A stretch of 50,625 bases of DNA from positions 43,766-94,390 of the forward strand of contig NZ_AZDG01000008.1 of NCBI RefSeq assembly GCF_001434665.1. Direction: 5' to 3'. Positions 8,006 to 16,432 of the stretch are shown here, in pieces. The stretch's first letter is position 1, and every line of letters begins with the position of its first letter. The notes under the pieces are model-generated. The model saw only the letters and a program-made list of their open reading frames with translations. It did no database searches and had not been told where the DNA came from. This DNA is from Companilactobacillus tucceti DSM 20183. GTDB taxonomy: Bacteria; Bacillota; Bacilli; Lactobacillales; Lactobacillaceae. Position numbers and translations under genes: made by a program.

Positions 8006-9028
8006 TTGATTTATATTGACTTTATTAGAGTTGTGGCAATGCTTGGAGTTGTTATGGCTCATTCAAGCGCCGATATATTGATCACAAAATCGTTTTCCAA
8101 TTATTGGAATTTAGCCAATGCAATTATAGTTATTGTTACGCCAGCGGTACCGCTATTCTTTATGATAAGTGGTGCTACTATCTTAAATAGCAAAAAGACC
8201 TATAGCGTCGGTTATTTATTCAAACATAGATTAACCAGAGTGTTGATACCGTTTGTTTTCTGGTCATTTGTTTCAACAGCATTCTTTCAGCATATTGATC
8301 CAAATACTGGCTTTTCCTGGAGCTTAACGCTTAAGAATATGTCACTTATTTATCACCAGCCAGTATTAGAAGCATATTGGTTTATCTACCCGTTAATTGC
8401 CTTTTATTTAATTTCACCTTTAATTAAGGCTTTGGTAGATAATATGAATGATCAATTATTAAATTATGCCTTAATTTTGTGGTTCATTACTAATATGATA
8501 TTGCCATTTCTAGTTGTCACTATGCCAAGTCAATGGGCTAATATTTTCAAAGTAGATAGTTTTGGTAATCTATTCTTTATTTCTAAGTCATTAGGTTATT
8601 TCATTTTAGGGTACAAACTGTCGAAAGTGGATACAAAAAAGCTTCATTTGTCACTCAATTTAATTTTAAGTATTGTCTTGATTGCTGTAATGATAGGTAT
8701 AAACTATTGGACATATCATGATAGTAGTGTTCATATACCTGTTACGGGCTATGAGCCATCTGTCTTTGTTCCAGTTATATCGAGCTTGATTTTCCTATCG
8801 TTTAAGATTATTGATCCAAAGATACCTTTATTTATGGGAAAAGTTATTGAATTTATTGCTCCTTTAACTTATGGAGTCTATTTGGTTCATGGAATTGGAA
8901 TACGTTTGGCACAGTATTATGTAAGCAATTTAAACTTTTTAGGTGTTTTTGCATTAGCAACTGTAATTTCTCTAGTGATAGTTTGGATTATTAGTTTAAT
9001 TCCGATTGCCAAAAAATATCTAATTTAG
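8006..9028 (+). CDS. acyltransferase family 3 membrane protein (probable AUU start upstream)
   Basis: An integral-membrane O-acyltransferase of the acyltransferase-3 type with about ten transmembrane helices. These proteins acylate cell-surface sugars or polymers. The N-terminal YIDFIRVVAMLGVVMAHSS carries the family's D..R and helix-1 His. The only usual start in frame is TTG at 8006, which has no good Shine-Dalgarno. An excellent one (AAAGGGG, 7972-7978) lies 6-9 nt before ATT codons at 7985 and 7988. Starting there adds IINSSKR, a basic lead-in seen in relatives. The true start is therefore probably an AUU codon. The next gene begins 10 bp downstream, so the two form an operon. Confidence 0.85.
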   Translation: MIYIDFIRVVAMLGVVMAHSSADILITKSFSNYWNLANAIIVIVTPAVPLFFMISGATILNSKKTYSVGYLFKHRLTRVLIPFVFWSFVSTAFFQHIDPNTGFSWSLTLKNMSLIYHQPVLEAYWFIYPLIAFYLISPLIKALVDNMNDQLLNYALILWFITNMILPFLVVTMPSQWANIFKVDSFGNLFFISKSLGYFILGYKLSKVDTKKLHLSLNLILSIVLIAVMIGINYWTYHDSSVHIPVTGYEPSVFVPVISSLIFLSFKIIDPKIPLFMGKVIEFIAPLTYGVYLVHGIGIRLAQYYVSNLNFLGVFALATVISLVIVWIISLIPIAKKYLI

Positions 9029-9038
9029 AGGTGTTAGT

Positions 9039-9806
9039 ATGAGTTCAAGTTATATCAGTGGGTTGAGAGATGACGTAGGTGATTTGCCAAATGGGCGACG
9101 TTTTAAAGCCAGAATCGATTTTATGGATCATGTATGTCAAGCTTTGTCTAATAAAGAATTACCTAAACATCGTTTCCCATATTTCCAACTATCAGAAAAA
9201 GAATTGGCTAGTTATCTAAACTCTTTAACAGATTTAGACCAAGCACAGTTTGAAGAAGTAGTTTCTAAATTACAAAAATTTGATCATGATTTACGTGAGT
9301 TTAGAACCTACTTACAAGTTAGATTTGGATATTGGGCTACTATAACTAGTGATCTGATGAAAACTTGGAGTGATCTTTATCCTGACAAGAAGTATTTGGA
9401 ATTAATGGCTGGTAATGGCTATATTTCTCGGGGGTTTAAAGATAATGGGATAAGTTCGATCTGTACTGATGATTTGAGTTGGGCTAAACAAAGTCAAACT
9501 GGACTCAGCACTTTAGTAAATGTTGAAAATTTAGACGCTTTAGCAGCTTTAAAAAAGTATTCACGATCAGTCGATGCAGTTATTTTAGCGTGGAGTCCGG
9601 ATCGAGAAGAAATAGATTATGATATATTGCAACTGGTTAGAGAAGCTGATTTAGAGTTATTCGTGATCGGTGAAAAAAATGGAGCAACTAATAGCCATAA
9701 GTTTTGGGAAAATGCTGAAGTTATCAATAATGACAAAATCGAAATGTTAAATAAAGTTTATAAGCAATACGATCTAGTTAAAGATAAAATATATTTGATT
9801 AAATAA
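9039..9806 (+). CDS. SAM-dependent methyltransferase-like protein
   Basis: A 255-residue soluble protein. A helical N-terminal region of about 115 residues precedes a Rossmann-like part. That part has a motif I-like glycine-rich loop (LELMAGNGYISRGF, about residues 121-134), an acidic residue after the next strand (CTDDLSW) and a motif IV-like AVILAWSP. This suggests SAM binding, but the substrate is unknown and no catalytic residue can be assigned. AGAGGTG precedes the ATG. It is co-transcribed with the acyltransferase. I do not recognise a named family. Confidence 0.7.
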   Translation: MSSSYISGLRDDVGDLPNGRRFKARIDFMDHVCQALSNKELPKHRFPYFQLSEKELASYLNSLTDLDQAQFEEVVSKLQKFDHDLREFRTYLQVRFGYWATITSDLMKTWSDLYPDKKYLELMAGNGYISRGFKDNGISSICTDDLSWAKQSQTGLSTLVNVENLDALAALKKYSRSVDAVILAWSPDREEIDYDILQLVREADLELFVIGEKNGATNSHKFWENAEVINNDKIEMLNKVYKQYDLVKDKIYLIK

Positions 9807-9810
9807 AAGA

Positions 9811-9900
9811 GGGGGCCGTGACATAAGTCACAACTCCTATTTTCTTATAGACTAAACGTGCGACAAAAGGCTGCAACCTCCACATAGCCTTTTGTCCCAC
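9811..9900. repeat. intergenic double hairpin, candidate dispersed repeat
   Basis: Two hairpins lie in the 140-bp gap. The first is GTGAC-ATAA-GTCAC within 9818-9845, followed by TATTTTC, and may terminate the upstream operon. The second is a perfect 10-bp stem, ACAAAAGGCT (9863-9872) with AGCCTTTTGT (9886-9895), extended by GTG (9858-9860) and CAC (9898-9900). Two adjacent G/C-rich stems in AT-rich DNA look like a small repeat element. Only one copy is in this window. Confidence 0.5.
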
Positions 9901-9956
9901 TCTTCTATTAGTGTAAAATGAGTTATCGTACAAGTAAGTAAGACTAGGTGGATTTA

Positions 9957-10928
9957 ATGAAAAAAATAATTTCTAGCATTGTAATATTTATTATTGTTCT
10001 CTTAGCTGGAACGGCAATATCGAAAAGTGATTCTGTAAAGTACAGTAATACAATGAATCGCTTGGGTATGAGCGAGAATGCGACTGTATTGGAAACCAAT
10101 TCAAAAAAGAATTTGGTTACAGTTATTAAGGATCTGAATAAAAAAAAGCTTACTAGTTATCAGTTGATCTTCTTTGATAAGAGTAATAGTGATATAGGTT
10201 ATATATATAACTATAAGAAAAATGACCGCTTACCAATAACTTCGGGGCGATATTTTTCAAAAAGTGACTTTTCATCCCAAATACCATTTGCTGTACAAGG
10301 TAAGACATCGGAAATAGAAGTGTATAAGCCTCAAAGTCAGTCCTATATAAAGGTAGGCCAAAGATACATTTCAGTAATTGGTAACATGGGTTTTGGTAAC
10401 TCTGAATTATTGAATGATCAGACCTTGATTTCTTTATCGCCTAATCAACCTAAGAGTTCTAAAACTCTAAGAAACGTTGTGACGGTTTTAGATGGTAAGG
10501 CAATTGGTTCAAAAGAAAGTTATAGCGCTATTAAAAGGACTTTGCATGTTAGAAGTACTCATAAGTATAGTCCGCAAACGGATGATTTTAGTGCGGTCAA
10601 AGTTGAGAACAATGGAGAATTATACAAAGTGGGAATGGTATTGCTATTTATCTTAGCGATTGCTGTAGAATCCTATATTTTAGTCCCATTGAAGTATGAT
10701 CTGCAGAGATCTAATTTAACTGGTGATTTAAAAAACAATTATCGAAATGGATTGCTTTTAAGATATTTACTCTACACATTGATCCCTTATTTATTAGGTT
10801 ATGTAGTAGTCAATTGGAGAATAGTCATCATCAGCCACACGACATTTAATATGTTTATGATTGGTTCAGTAGTGTTGACGATTATTATAGGGTTACATCA
10901 AATATTTTTTGTGAAACGAACGGAGTGA
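9957..10928 (+). CDS. uncharacterised membrane protein with large external domain
   Basis: A 323-residue protein with an N-terminal transmembrane helix (residues about 3-21). An extracytoplasmic segment of about 190 residues follows, then three C-terminal transmembrane helices. The topology of one helix, an external domain and three helices resembles a single FtsX/MacB-type ABC permease module. No ATPase partner is nearby and no clear motif is present, so this is weak inference. The start is ATG 9957, with AGGTGG 6 nt upstream; GTG 9948 is less likely. The stop codon lies just before the rsmF-like gene, whose Shine-Dalgarno overlaps this gene's end, so translation is probably coupled. Confidence 0.7.
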   Translation: MKKIISSIVIFIIVLLAGTAISKSDSVKYSNTMNRLGMSENATVLETNSKKNLVTVIKDLNKKKLTSYQLIFFDKSNSDIGYIYNYKKNDRLPITSGRYFSKSDFSSQIPFAVQGKTSEIEVYKPQSQSYIKVGQRYISVIGNMGFGNSELLNDQTLISLSPNQPKSSKTLRNVVTVLDGKAIGSKESYSAIKRTLHVRSTHKYSPQTDDFSAVKVENNGELYKVGMVLLFILAIAVESYILVPLKYDLQRSNLTGDLKNNYRNGLLLRYLLYTLIPYLLGYVVVNWRIVIISHTTFNMFMIGSVVLTIIIGLHQIFFVKRTE

Positions 10929-10936
10929 AAGATTTA

Positions 10937-12283
10937 ATGAGAGTTAATTTGAGTGAAGAATTTAAGGCTAAATATACTAAACTACTAGGTGATAGGGCAG
11001 ACAATCTTTTTAAAGCAATAGAGACAGAGAGTCAAAATTCCTTTCGTCTTAATCCTTTAAAAAACAATTATCAAAATGTTCAATACAGTTTAGATAAGCC
11101 AATTGATTATAGTAAAATTGGATATTTTGGTGATATTGACGGTAATTCTATTGATCATATTTCAGGATATGTTTATAGCCAAGAGCCTAGTGCAATGTAT
11201 GTTGCTGAAGTTGTAAATCCTAAAGCGGATGAAAAAATTTTGGATCTTTGTGCAGCCCCTGGTAGCAAAACTACTTATTTAGCCTCAATAATGGACTCTC
11301 AAGGACTTTTAGTAAGTAATGAGATAAATAATAAACGTGCACGAGTACTCTCCTCAAATGTCGAAAGAATGGGTATTAAAAATGCAGTAGTGATAAATAA
11401 CTCTCCAAAAGACTTAGAAGACGGCTTTGAGGGATACTTTGATCGAATACTAGTTGATGCACCTTGTTCTGGTGAAGGGATGTTTAGAAAAGATCCAGAT
11501 TCTGTTCAATATTGGTCACCAGAGTACGTTGAACAATGTGCTAATCGTCAAAAGCATATTTTGGATTCGGCTTTTAAGATGCTTAAGGATGGTGGAACTT
11601 TAGTTTATTCAACATGTACTTTTTCACCTGAAGAAAATGAAGAAAATATTGCTGAATTTGTAAAACGCCATCAAGAGATGGAGATCGTACCAATCAAAAA
11701 GTATCCTGGTATGGAAGACGGACGTCCTGAGTGGGGATACGATAACCAAGATTTAAAAAAGGCTTTACGAATGTTTCCTGACCAGTTTGAAGGTGAGGGG
11801 CACTTTATTTGTAAGATGATAAAGTCAGGCATTGCCGGTACTACTAAAGTTAGAACATTTAGGAACCAACCTACTAAAGTTGAAATGTCTTATTTAGACA
11901 AATTTATTAAACAAAATCTGTCAGAAATAGATTTAACTGCGATCTTTAAAGTTAAAGAAGATTTATATCAAGCTGCAACCTTTGATACTAGATTCAAAAA
12001 ACTTCATGTCTTGAGAAACGGTCTCAAATTAGGTGAACTCAAAAAAAATAGGTTCGAGCCTAGCATCTCGTGGATGTTAGAACTCAAACCTAATGATTTG
12101 AAATCAGTATATGAACTTGATGATGATCAGTTTGCCAAGTATTTGCATGGTGAATCTGTCATGATAGATCAAGATTTTTCAAATAAATGGATCGGCCTTA
12201 GTTATCAAGGAAAATTATTTAGTTGGGGTCGTTATAGTAATAAACAGATTAAAAATGTCTATCCTAAAGGACTAAGAAAATAA
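10937..12283 (+). CDS. rsmF: RsmB/NOP family rRNA m5C methyltransferase (RsmF-like)
   Basis: A 448-residue SAM-dependent RNA cytosine-C5 methyltransferase. The SAM motif I DLCAAPGSKT is at about residues 103-112. The catalytic-loop DAPCSGEGM (174-182) and the second Cys in YSTCTFSPEEN give the two-cysteine mechanism of this family. The C-terminal part (about 300-448) is the PUA/RNA-binding extension seen in RsmF-like proteins of Firmicutes. The ATG at 10937 is chosen because GGAGTGA (10922-10928) is well placed; the GTG at 10925 overlaps that site. Its 3' end overlaps the convergent fni gene by 12 bp. The exact target base is not readable from sequence. Confidence 0.88.
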   Translation: MRVNLSEEFKAKYTKLLGDRADNLFKAIETESQNSFRLNPLKNNYQNVQYSLDKPIDYSKIGYFGDIDGNSIDHISGYVYSQEPSAMYVAEVVNPKADEKILDLCAAPGSKTTYLASIMDSQGLLVSNEINNKRARVLSSNVERMGIKNAVVINNSPKDLEDGFEGYFDRILVDAPCSGEGMFRKDPDSVQYWSPEYVEQCANRQKHILDSAFKMLKDGGTLVYSTCTFSPEENEENIAEFVKRHQEMEIVPIKKYPGMEDGRPEWGYDNQDLKKALRMFPDQFEGEGHFICKMIKSGIAGTTKVRTFRNQPTKVEMSYLDKFIKQNLSEIDLTAIFKVKEDLYQAATFDTRFKKLHVLRNGLKLGELKKNRFEPSISWMLELKPNDLKSVYELDDDQFAKYLHGESVMIDQDFSNKWIGLSYQGKLFSWGRYSNKQIKNVYPKGLRK

Positions 12284-13321
12284 TTTAATTTGACGCTGTT
12301 TAGCGTAGTTTACCAAGCTTTCATCATAAATGATGGGAGCTTTTTTTATTTCTGTCATATTTGTAGCACCAATATTTGCCATGATGACTTTCAATTGAGC
12401 AATGAAACTTTCAAAAAATAAATGTGTTTCCTCATAGGAATATTTTTGTAGGTGATGTAGAACAAGACCAGACATTCCTACAGATGTAGCACCTAATCTA
12501 ATAGCTTTTATGACATCCATTGGAGTACGAATACCTCCTGAAGCAAAGAAATTCAATTCATTTTGGAATGGTTTTGTTTCAATTAAAGATTCAACTGTTG
12601 AAAGTGAGAACTGATCTAAATACGTTAAATCTAACTCGTGATTTCTAGCGCTTTCGATTTGAGCAAAGTCAGTACCACCAAAACCAGATATATCGATGTT
12701 TTGAACGCCGATATTTTTAAGTTGTTCAATGGTATCTTTAGACATCCCAAAACCAACTTCTTTAACAATAACTGGGACATTAACATTTTTAACGATCGAT
12801 TCAATATTTTTTAAACAAACAAATTCACGATCACCTTCAGGCATTGCTAATTCTTGTGTGACGTTTAGATGTATTTGTAAGGCATTTGCTGAAACTAAGT
12901 CTATGGCTTTTTTTGCTAATTCTGGAGTAGCTTTGGCAGAAGTATTAGCCATTACAAAGCCATCGGGATTATTTTCTCTTAAAACTTTAAAACTATCAGC
13001 TGTTTCTGGGATACGGAAATAGACACCCATTGAACCACTTGAAACGGGGATATTTAATTCCTTAGCCATTTTTGCTAATTCACTGTTAAATCTATTAGAT
13101 TGCCTAGAACCACCTGTAATGGCATTAAAATAAATCGGTAGACTGGCATTAAAGCCTAAGAAGTCTACCGATAGATCGATATCTTTATAATTTAATTCTG
13201 GTAAAGCAGCATGAAGTAATCTGACATTATCAAAGTCAGCAAAAGCTTCATCAGTATAATATTTTTCAGCTAAAAAAAGATGTTCAACTTTGCGCTGAAT
13301 TTGTTTATCTTGTTTAGGCAT
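12272..13321 (-). CDS. fni: type 2 isopentenyl-diphosphate isomerase
   Basis: A 349-residue FMN-dependent IDI-2 that interconverts isopentenyl and dimethylallyl diphosphate, completing the lower mevalonate pathway. Family motifs are visible: AITGGSRQS (FMN/substrate loop, about 68-75), ANTSAK, the QIHLNVTQE segment with MPEGDREF, KEVGFGMS, and the phosphate-binding SGFGGTDF and ASGGIRTPMD loops of the TIM barrel. The ATG overlaps the mvaK2 stop by 8 bp, as expected in this operon. Its last codons contain a terminator that reads on the other strand for the rsmF-like gene. Confidence 0.96.
   Translation of the reverse strand: MPKQDKQIQRKVEHLFLAEKYYTDEAFADFDNVRLLHAALPELNYKDIDLSVDFLGFNASLPIYFNAITGGSRQSNRFNSELAKMAKELNIPVSSGSMGVYFRIPETADSFKVLRENNPDGFVMANTSAKATPELAKKAIDLVSANALQIHLNVTQELAMPEGDREFVCLKNIESIVKNVNVPVIVKEVGFGMSKDTIEQLKNIGVQNIDISGFGGTDFAQIESARNHELDLTYLDQFSLSTVESLIETKPFQNELNFFASGGIRTPMDVIKAIRLGATSVGMSGLVLHHLQKYSYEETHLFFESFIAQLKVIMANIGATNMTEIKKAPIIYDESLVNYAKQRQIKLFS
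12315..12348 (+). terminator. plus-strand terminator embedded in the fni coding end
   Basis: A 13-bp stem (12315-12327 with 12330-12342, two G-U pairs on the plus-strand RNA) is followed by T7. It lies 32 bp past the rsmF stop, inside fni codons, so one sequence serves as protein code and terminator. Confidence 0.75.
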
Positions 13322-14402
13322 TAGCGATTATTTCTCCGATTTTTAATGATAGGGGAGTGATACCAACGTTTCTCCACTTTTCCTCTAGTAAATTGAGATT
13401 TAAATCACGGTCACTGATAACAATTCCGCAATCTCCACCACCGGCACCTGATGTTTTAGCTGATCCGCCTAGTTCTTGAGCGATGTTGCAAAGATCAGTT
13501 AGTAATTCGGTTTCAATGTGGACATTACTAAATTCTGCTAGGTCTGATAAAAGAGTACGATACTGATTTATCATCTCTTTTATCAACTCAGAGTTACATG
13601 TTCTAAATCCGTGGATCAATTCTTCAACACTCTTACGACTAGATTTTAAGAAGTTTTGATATTTATCAACCTTTTGAGCTTTTGTTAAGGCTATACGATC
13701 GACCAAAATAGAAGTTGAAGCGGGAGAACCAGTCCATCCAACGGTGAGTTCTAGGTCACTAGGTAAAATCAAAGTTTCTATCTCTAAGTCAGGCCAGTTT
13801 AATTTAAGTACGGTTGACAGACTGTGGTTTCTAATAATATTGAAGACCCAGTTACGGTCTGGTGACTTGTAAGCGACGATTCCACCAAAGGCACTAGCGG
13901 CAATATCACCGAGACTTCCGTTACCTTGAACGGAAAGATGTGCGATAGAAGCCAATTTGTATATGTCCATTGGCGTTAATTTTAATTTATAAAAGTCTCC
14001 GAGTGCTTTAACAACAGCAACAGTTACCGCTGCAGAAGAACCGAGGCCATATTTTTTACCATCTTCTGAATCTAATTCACTTGTAACTAGTAGATCATAA
14101 TATGCTAATTCTTTATTTTTTTCTAAAGCATATTTTTCTACAAAATTTATGGCCGCCAAGATGTACTGTAATTGACTTTCAGTATCGTCAAAAACTAATT
14201 CTGTACCTTGTCGGTCCCAATGAATAAGTTCTTTATTAAGATTTTTAGATTGAATGGTACCGCCATCCTCAGATTTATTAATGGTAGCAGTAACATATTG
14301 GTTAACTGAAGCTATAACAGCGGGGAAACCAGTTTCAACAACAGCGTATTCTCCTGCTAAATATAACTTCCCAGGTGCTTTTCCTGTAGACAAAAATATC
14401 AT
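13314..14402 (-). CDS. mvaK2: phosphomevalonate kinase
   Basis: A GHMP-family kinase that phosphorylates mevalonate 5-phosphate. Evidence includes the N-terminal GKAPGKLYLAGEYAVVE, the ATP loop YGLGSSAAVTVA and the C-terminal AKTSGAGGGDCGIV glycine motif. It lies between mvaD and fni. The start is uncertain. ATG 14402 gives 362 residues but has its Shine-Dalgarno (GAAAGG, 14405-14410) only 2 nt away. TTG 14393 (359 residues, beginning at STGKAPGK) is spaced better and matches family N-termini. The last 8 bp overlap fni. Confidence 0.95.
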   Translation of the reverse strand: MIFLSTGKAPGKLYLAGEYAVVETGFPAVIASVNQYVTATINKSEDGGTIQSKNLNKELIHWDRQGTELVFDDTESQLQYILAAINFVEKYALEKNKELAYYDLLVTSELDSEDGKKYGLGSSAAVTVAVVKALGDFYKLKLTPMDIYKLASIAHLSVQGNGSLGDIAASAFGGIVAYKSPDRNWVFNIIRNHSLSTVLKLNWPDLEIETLILPSDLELTVGWTGSPASTSILVDRIALTKAQKVDKYQNFLKSSRKSVEELIHGFRTCNSELIKEMINQYRTLLSDLAEFSNVHIETELLTDLCNIAQELGGSAKTSGAGGGDCGIVISDRDLNLNLLEEKWRNVGITPLSLKIGEIIANA

Positions 14403-14419
14403 ACCTTTCAATATCTGTA

Positions 14420-15382
14420 TCAGAAGTATTGTATACCATGACCAATATTCGCAACAACTGTAGTAACATCAGATAAATTATTTAAATAAGTTTTAACTTG
14501 TTCAATTGATTTATGAGTTCCAAGTATTTTTACATTTGGACCAGCATCTATAGTAACATACGCCATAATACCTTTTTGTCGCAGTTCTTGAATTAAATGA
14601 ATAATTTCGACAGTTTTTGGCTCAAAATATGTAAAAGCTGGGTTGGCGGATAATGTCAATGCATGCATACTCATTGCATTGTGTTCAGCAATCTCACCAA
14701 TTTTTTGGATATCTTTTTGCTTGATTGCTTCTTTAATTTCGATTGTTTCTGAAGACACTAGTTTAACCCAATTTGGATAAAAAGGGGAGGTTTCTACACT
14801 TTTTTCCATACCAATGGTTGAAGAGATCTTCTTTGCCTTTTGATTTACGACAACTGATAAAACTTCTAAATCAATGTCTGGATTTTCATCAATGGGAACC
14901 GCATAAGAGTTTTCATTGTTATCTCCTGCAATCCATTCAACAAAACCACCATAAATGGACCGACTTGCGGATCCAGAGCCATTACGGGCTAAAATGGATA
15001 ATTGAGTTTTAGTAAGTTTGAGATCCATTGTTTGATCTATTGAAGCTGCTAGTGCAGCAAAACCTGATGCTGATGAAGCAAATCCAGCAGAGGTCGGTAC
15101 GTGATTGATCGAATTGATTTTAAAGTGTTCCGTAAATCCAAATTGTTTTCTTGTGTTATTTAAATAATTTACGATTCGTTTACTTTTTTGTTCATCTAAA
15201 AGTGATTCATTTAAGTAAATAACATCTTTATCAGAGTCGATTATTTCACTTGTCGTATCTGTATAAAAACGATCTAAGGTCAATGAAAGACTATTAGTCC
15301 AAGGTAATTTTAATTGTTGATTTTTCTTGCCCCAATATTTTATAAGAGCAATATTAGTAAAGGCCCGAGCTGTCTTAGTCAA
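14420..15382 (-). CDS. mvaD: diphosphomevalonate decarboxylase
   Basis: A 320-residue GHMP-fold enzyme that converts mevalonate diphosphate to isopentenyl diphosphate with ATP. The signature N-terminus TKTARAFTNIALIKYWGKK, the phosphate loop TSAGFASSASGFAAL, and TIDAGPNVK with the catalytic Asp are all present. The longest frame runs to 15439, but the family N-terminus starts at TTG 15382. GGAGG lies about 9 nt upstream of it, inside the end of mvaK1. That start overlaps mvaK1 by 8 bp, so translational coupling is likely. Confidence 0.96.
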   Translation of the reverse strand: MTKTARAFTNIALIKYWGKKNQQLKLPWTNSLSLTLDRFYTDTTSEIIDSDKDVIYLNESLLDEQKSKRIVNYLNNTRKQFGFTEHFKINSINHVPTSAGFASSASGFAALAASIDQTMDLKLTKTQLSILARNGSGSASRSIYGGFVEWIAGDNNENSYAVPIDENPDIDLEVLSVVVNQKAKKISSTIGMEKSVETSPFYPNWVKLVSSETIEIKEAIKQKDIQKIGEIAEHNAMSMHALTLSANPAFTYFEPKTVEIIHLIQELRQKGIMAYVTIDAGPNVKILGTHKSIEQVKTYLNNLSDVTTVVANIGHGIQYF

Positions 15383-16322
15383 CGTCAGTTTCCTCCGCAT
15401 AAATAGATAGTGGTTGGATCCAAGTTTGTTCAGCACCATTTTTGATAAGTGCTTTTTGTACCATTGTAGCGTTATTGATATTTCTTGTTAGAGATATCAT
15501 GCAACCACCACGACCACCGCCAGTTATCTTACTTCCTAGTGAGCCAGAATTTTTGGCAGCAGTTATAAGTTGATTTGTTTTAGGGATGGCCAAATTTAGC
15601 TTAGATAATATCTCATTAGCCTTATCAAAAGTTTGGCCGAGAAGTTTTAGTTGGTTATTTATCAAGCAATCTTTAGTTGTTAGAGTACAATTTCCTAAAT
15701 CTTCTAGGTACTGTCCGATTTTTGATTTGTTTTCTTGATACATTTGGTGAACATCAGCAACTGTTTCTTTAGTTTTTCCCTTAACACCAGAGTCTCCGAT
15801 GACGATAAACCCATCGGATGAAAAGCTGAAGTGCTCAATCGTATCTTTACTATATAATACGGGGGTATTAGATATCACTGTTAAAGCATCTAATCCACTA
15901 GCTTTACCGTGTGTTACTGTTTCTGATTTGTTAACATATGCTAGTAGTGTTTTTGTATCCAGATTTTTGTCGAACAAATCAAAAAATGCTCTAGTTAAAG
16001 CAGCAGCAATTGCTGCAGATGATCCTAAACCGCGCTCAATAGGTAAATTACTATCAATACTTATTGCGTAATTTATCTTTTCTGTGTTTAAGTGTTCATC
16101 TAATAAATTAATTAAGTATTTGACACCTGAGAGTGTATCAGGTATTTGGGATATTTTACCAACATAATATTTTGAAGATAAAATATTTTCTTTATTTTGC
16201 CTTATTTTAACGATAACGGGGATGCTTACTAAAGGTACCGCAATAGCAGGGTAGCCATAAACTACCGCATGTTCTCCCATAATAATCGTTTTTCCGTGAC
16301 TCTTTCCAATTCCTTTAAGCAC
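15375..16322 (-). CDS. mvaK1: mevalonate kinase
   Basis: A 315-residue GHMP kinase, the first gene of the lower mevalonate operon; it makes mevalonate 5-phosphate. Motifs: GKSHGKTIIMGEHAVVYG at the N-terminus, the ATP loop ERGLGSSAAIAAAL, HGKASGLDA and the C-terminal SKITGGGRGGCMI. The start is set at GTG 16322, six nt after GAGGTGA; the longer frame from TTG 16346 would place that Shine-Dalgarno inside the coding region. The genes for acetoacetyl-CoA to mevalonate (mvaA, mvaS) are not in the window. Confidence 0.96.
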   Translation of the reverse strand: MLKGIGKSHGKTIIMGEHAVVYGYPAIAVPLVSIPVIVKIRQNKENILSSKYYVGKISQIPDTLSGVKYLINLLDEHLNTEKINYAISIDSNLPIERGLGSSAAIAAALTRAFFDLFDKNLDTKTLLAYVNKSETVTHGKASGLDALTVISNTPVLYSKDTIEHFSFSSDGFIVIGDSGVKGKTKETVADVHQMYQENKSKIGQYLEDLGNCTLTTKDCLINNQLKLLGQTFDKANEILSKLNLAIPKTNQLITAAKNSGSLGSKITGGGRGGCMISLTRNINNATMVQKALIKNGAEQTWIQPLSIYAEETDVD

Positions 16323-16432
16323 ACGCTCACCTCTCAATTTCTTCAAGTACTTATTTTATACATCTATTGTCCGGATTTCCACTTTCTATATAATTATAAT
16401 GAATAGGATAAAATTTTTTAGGGAGAAATATT

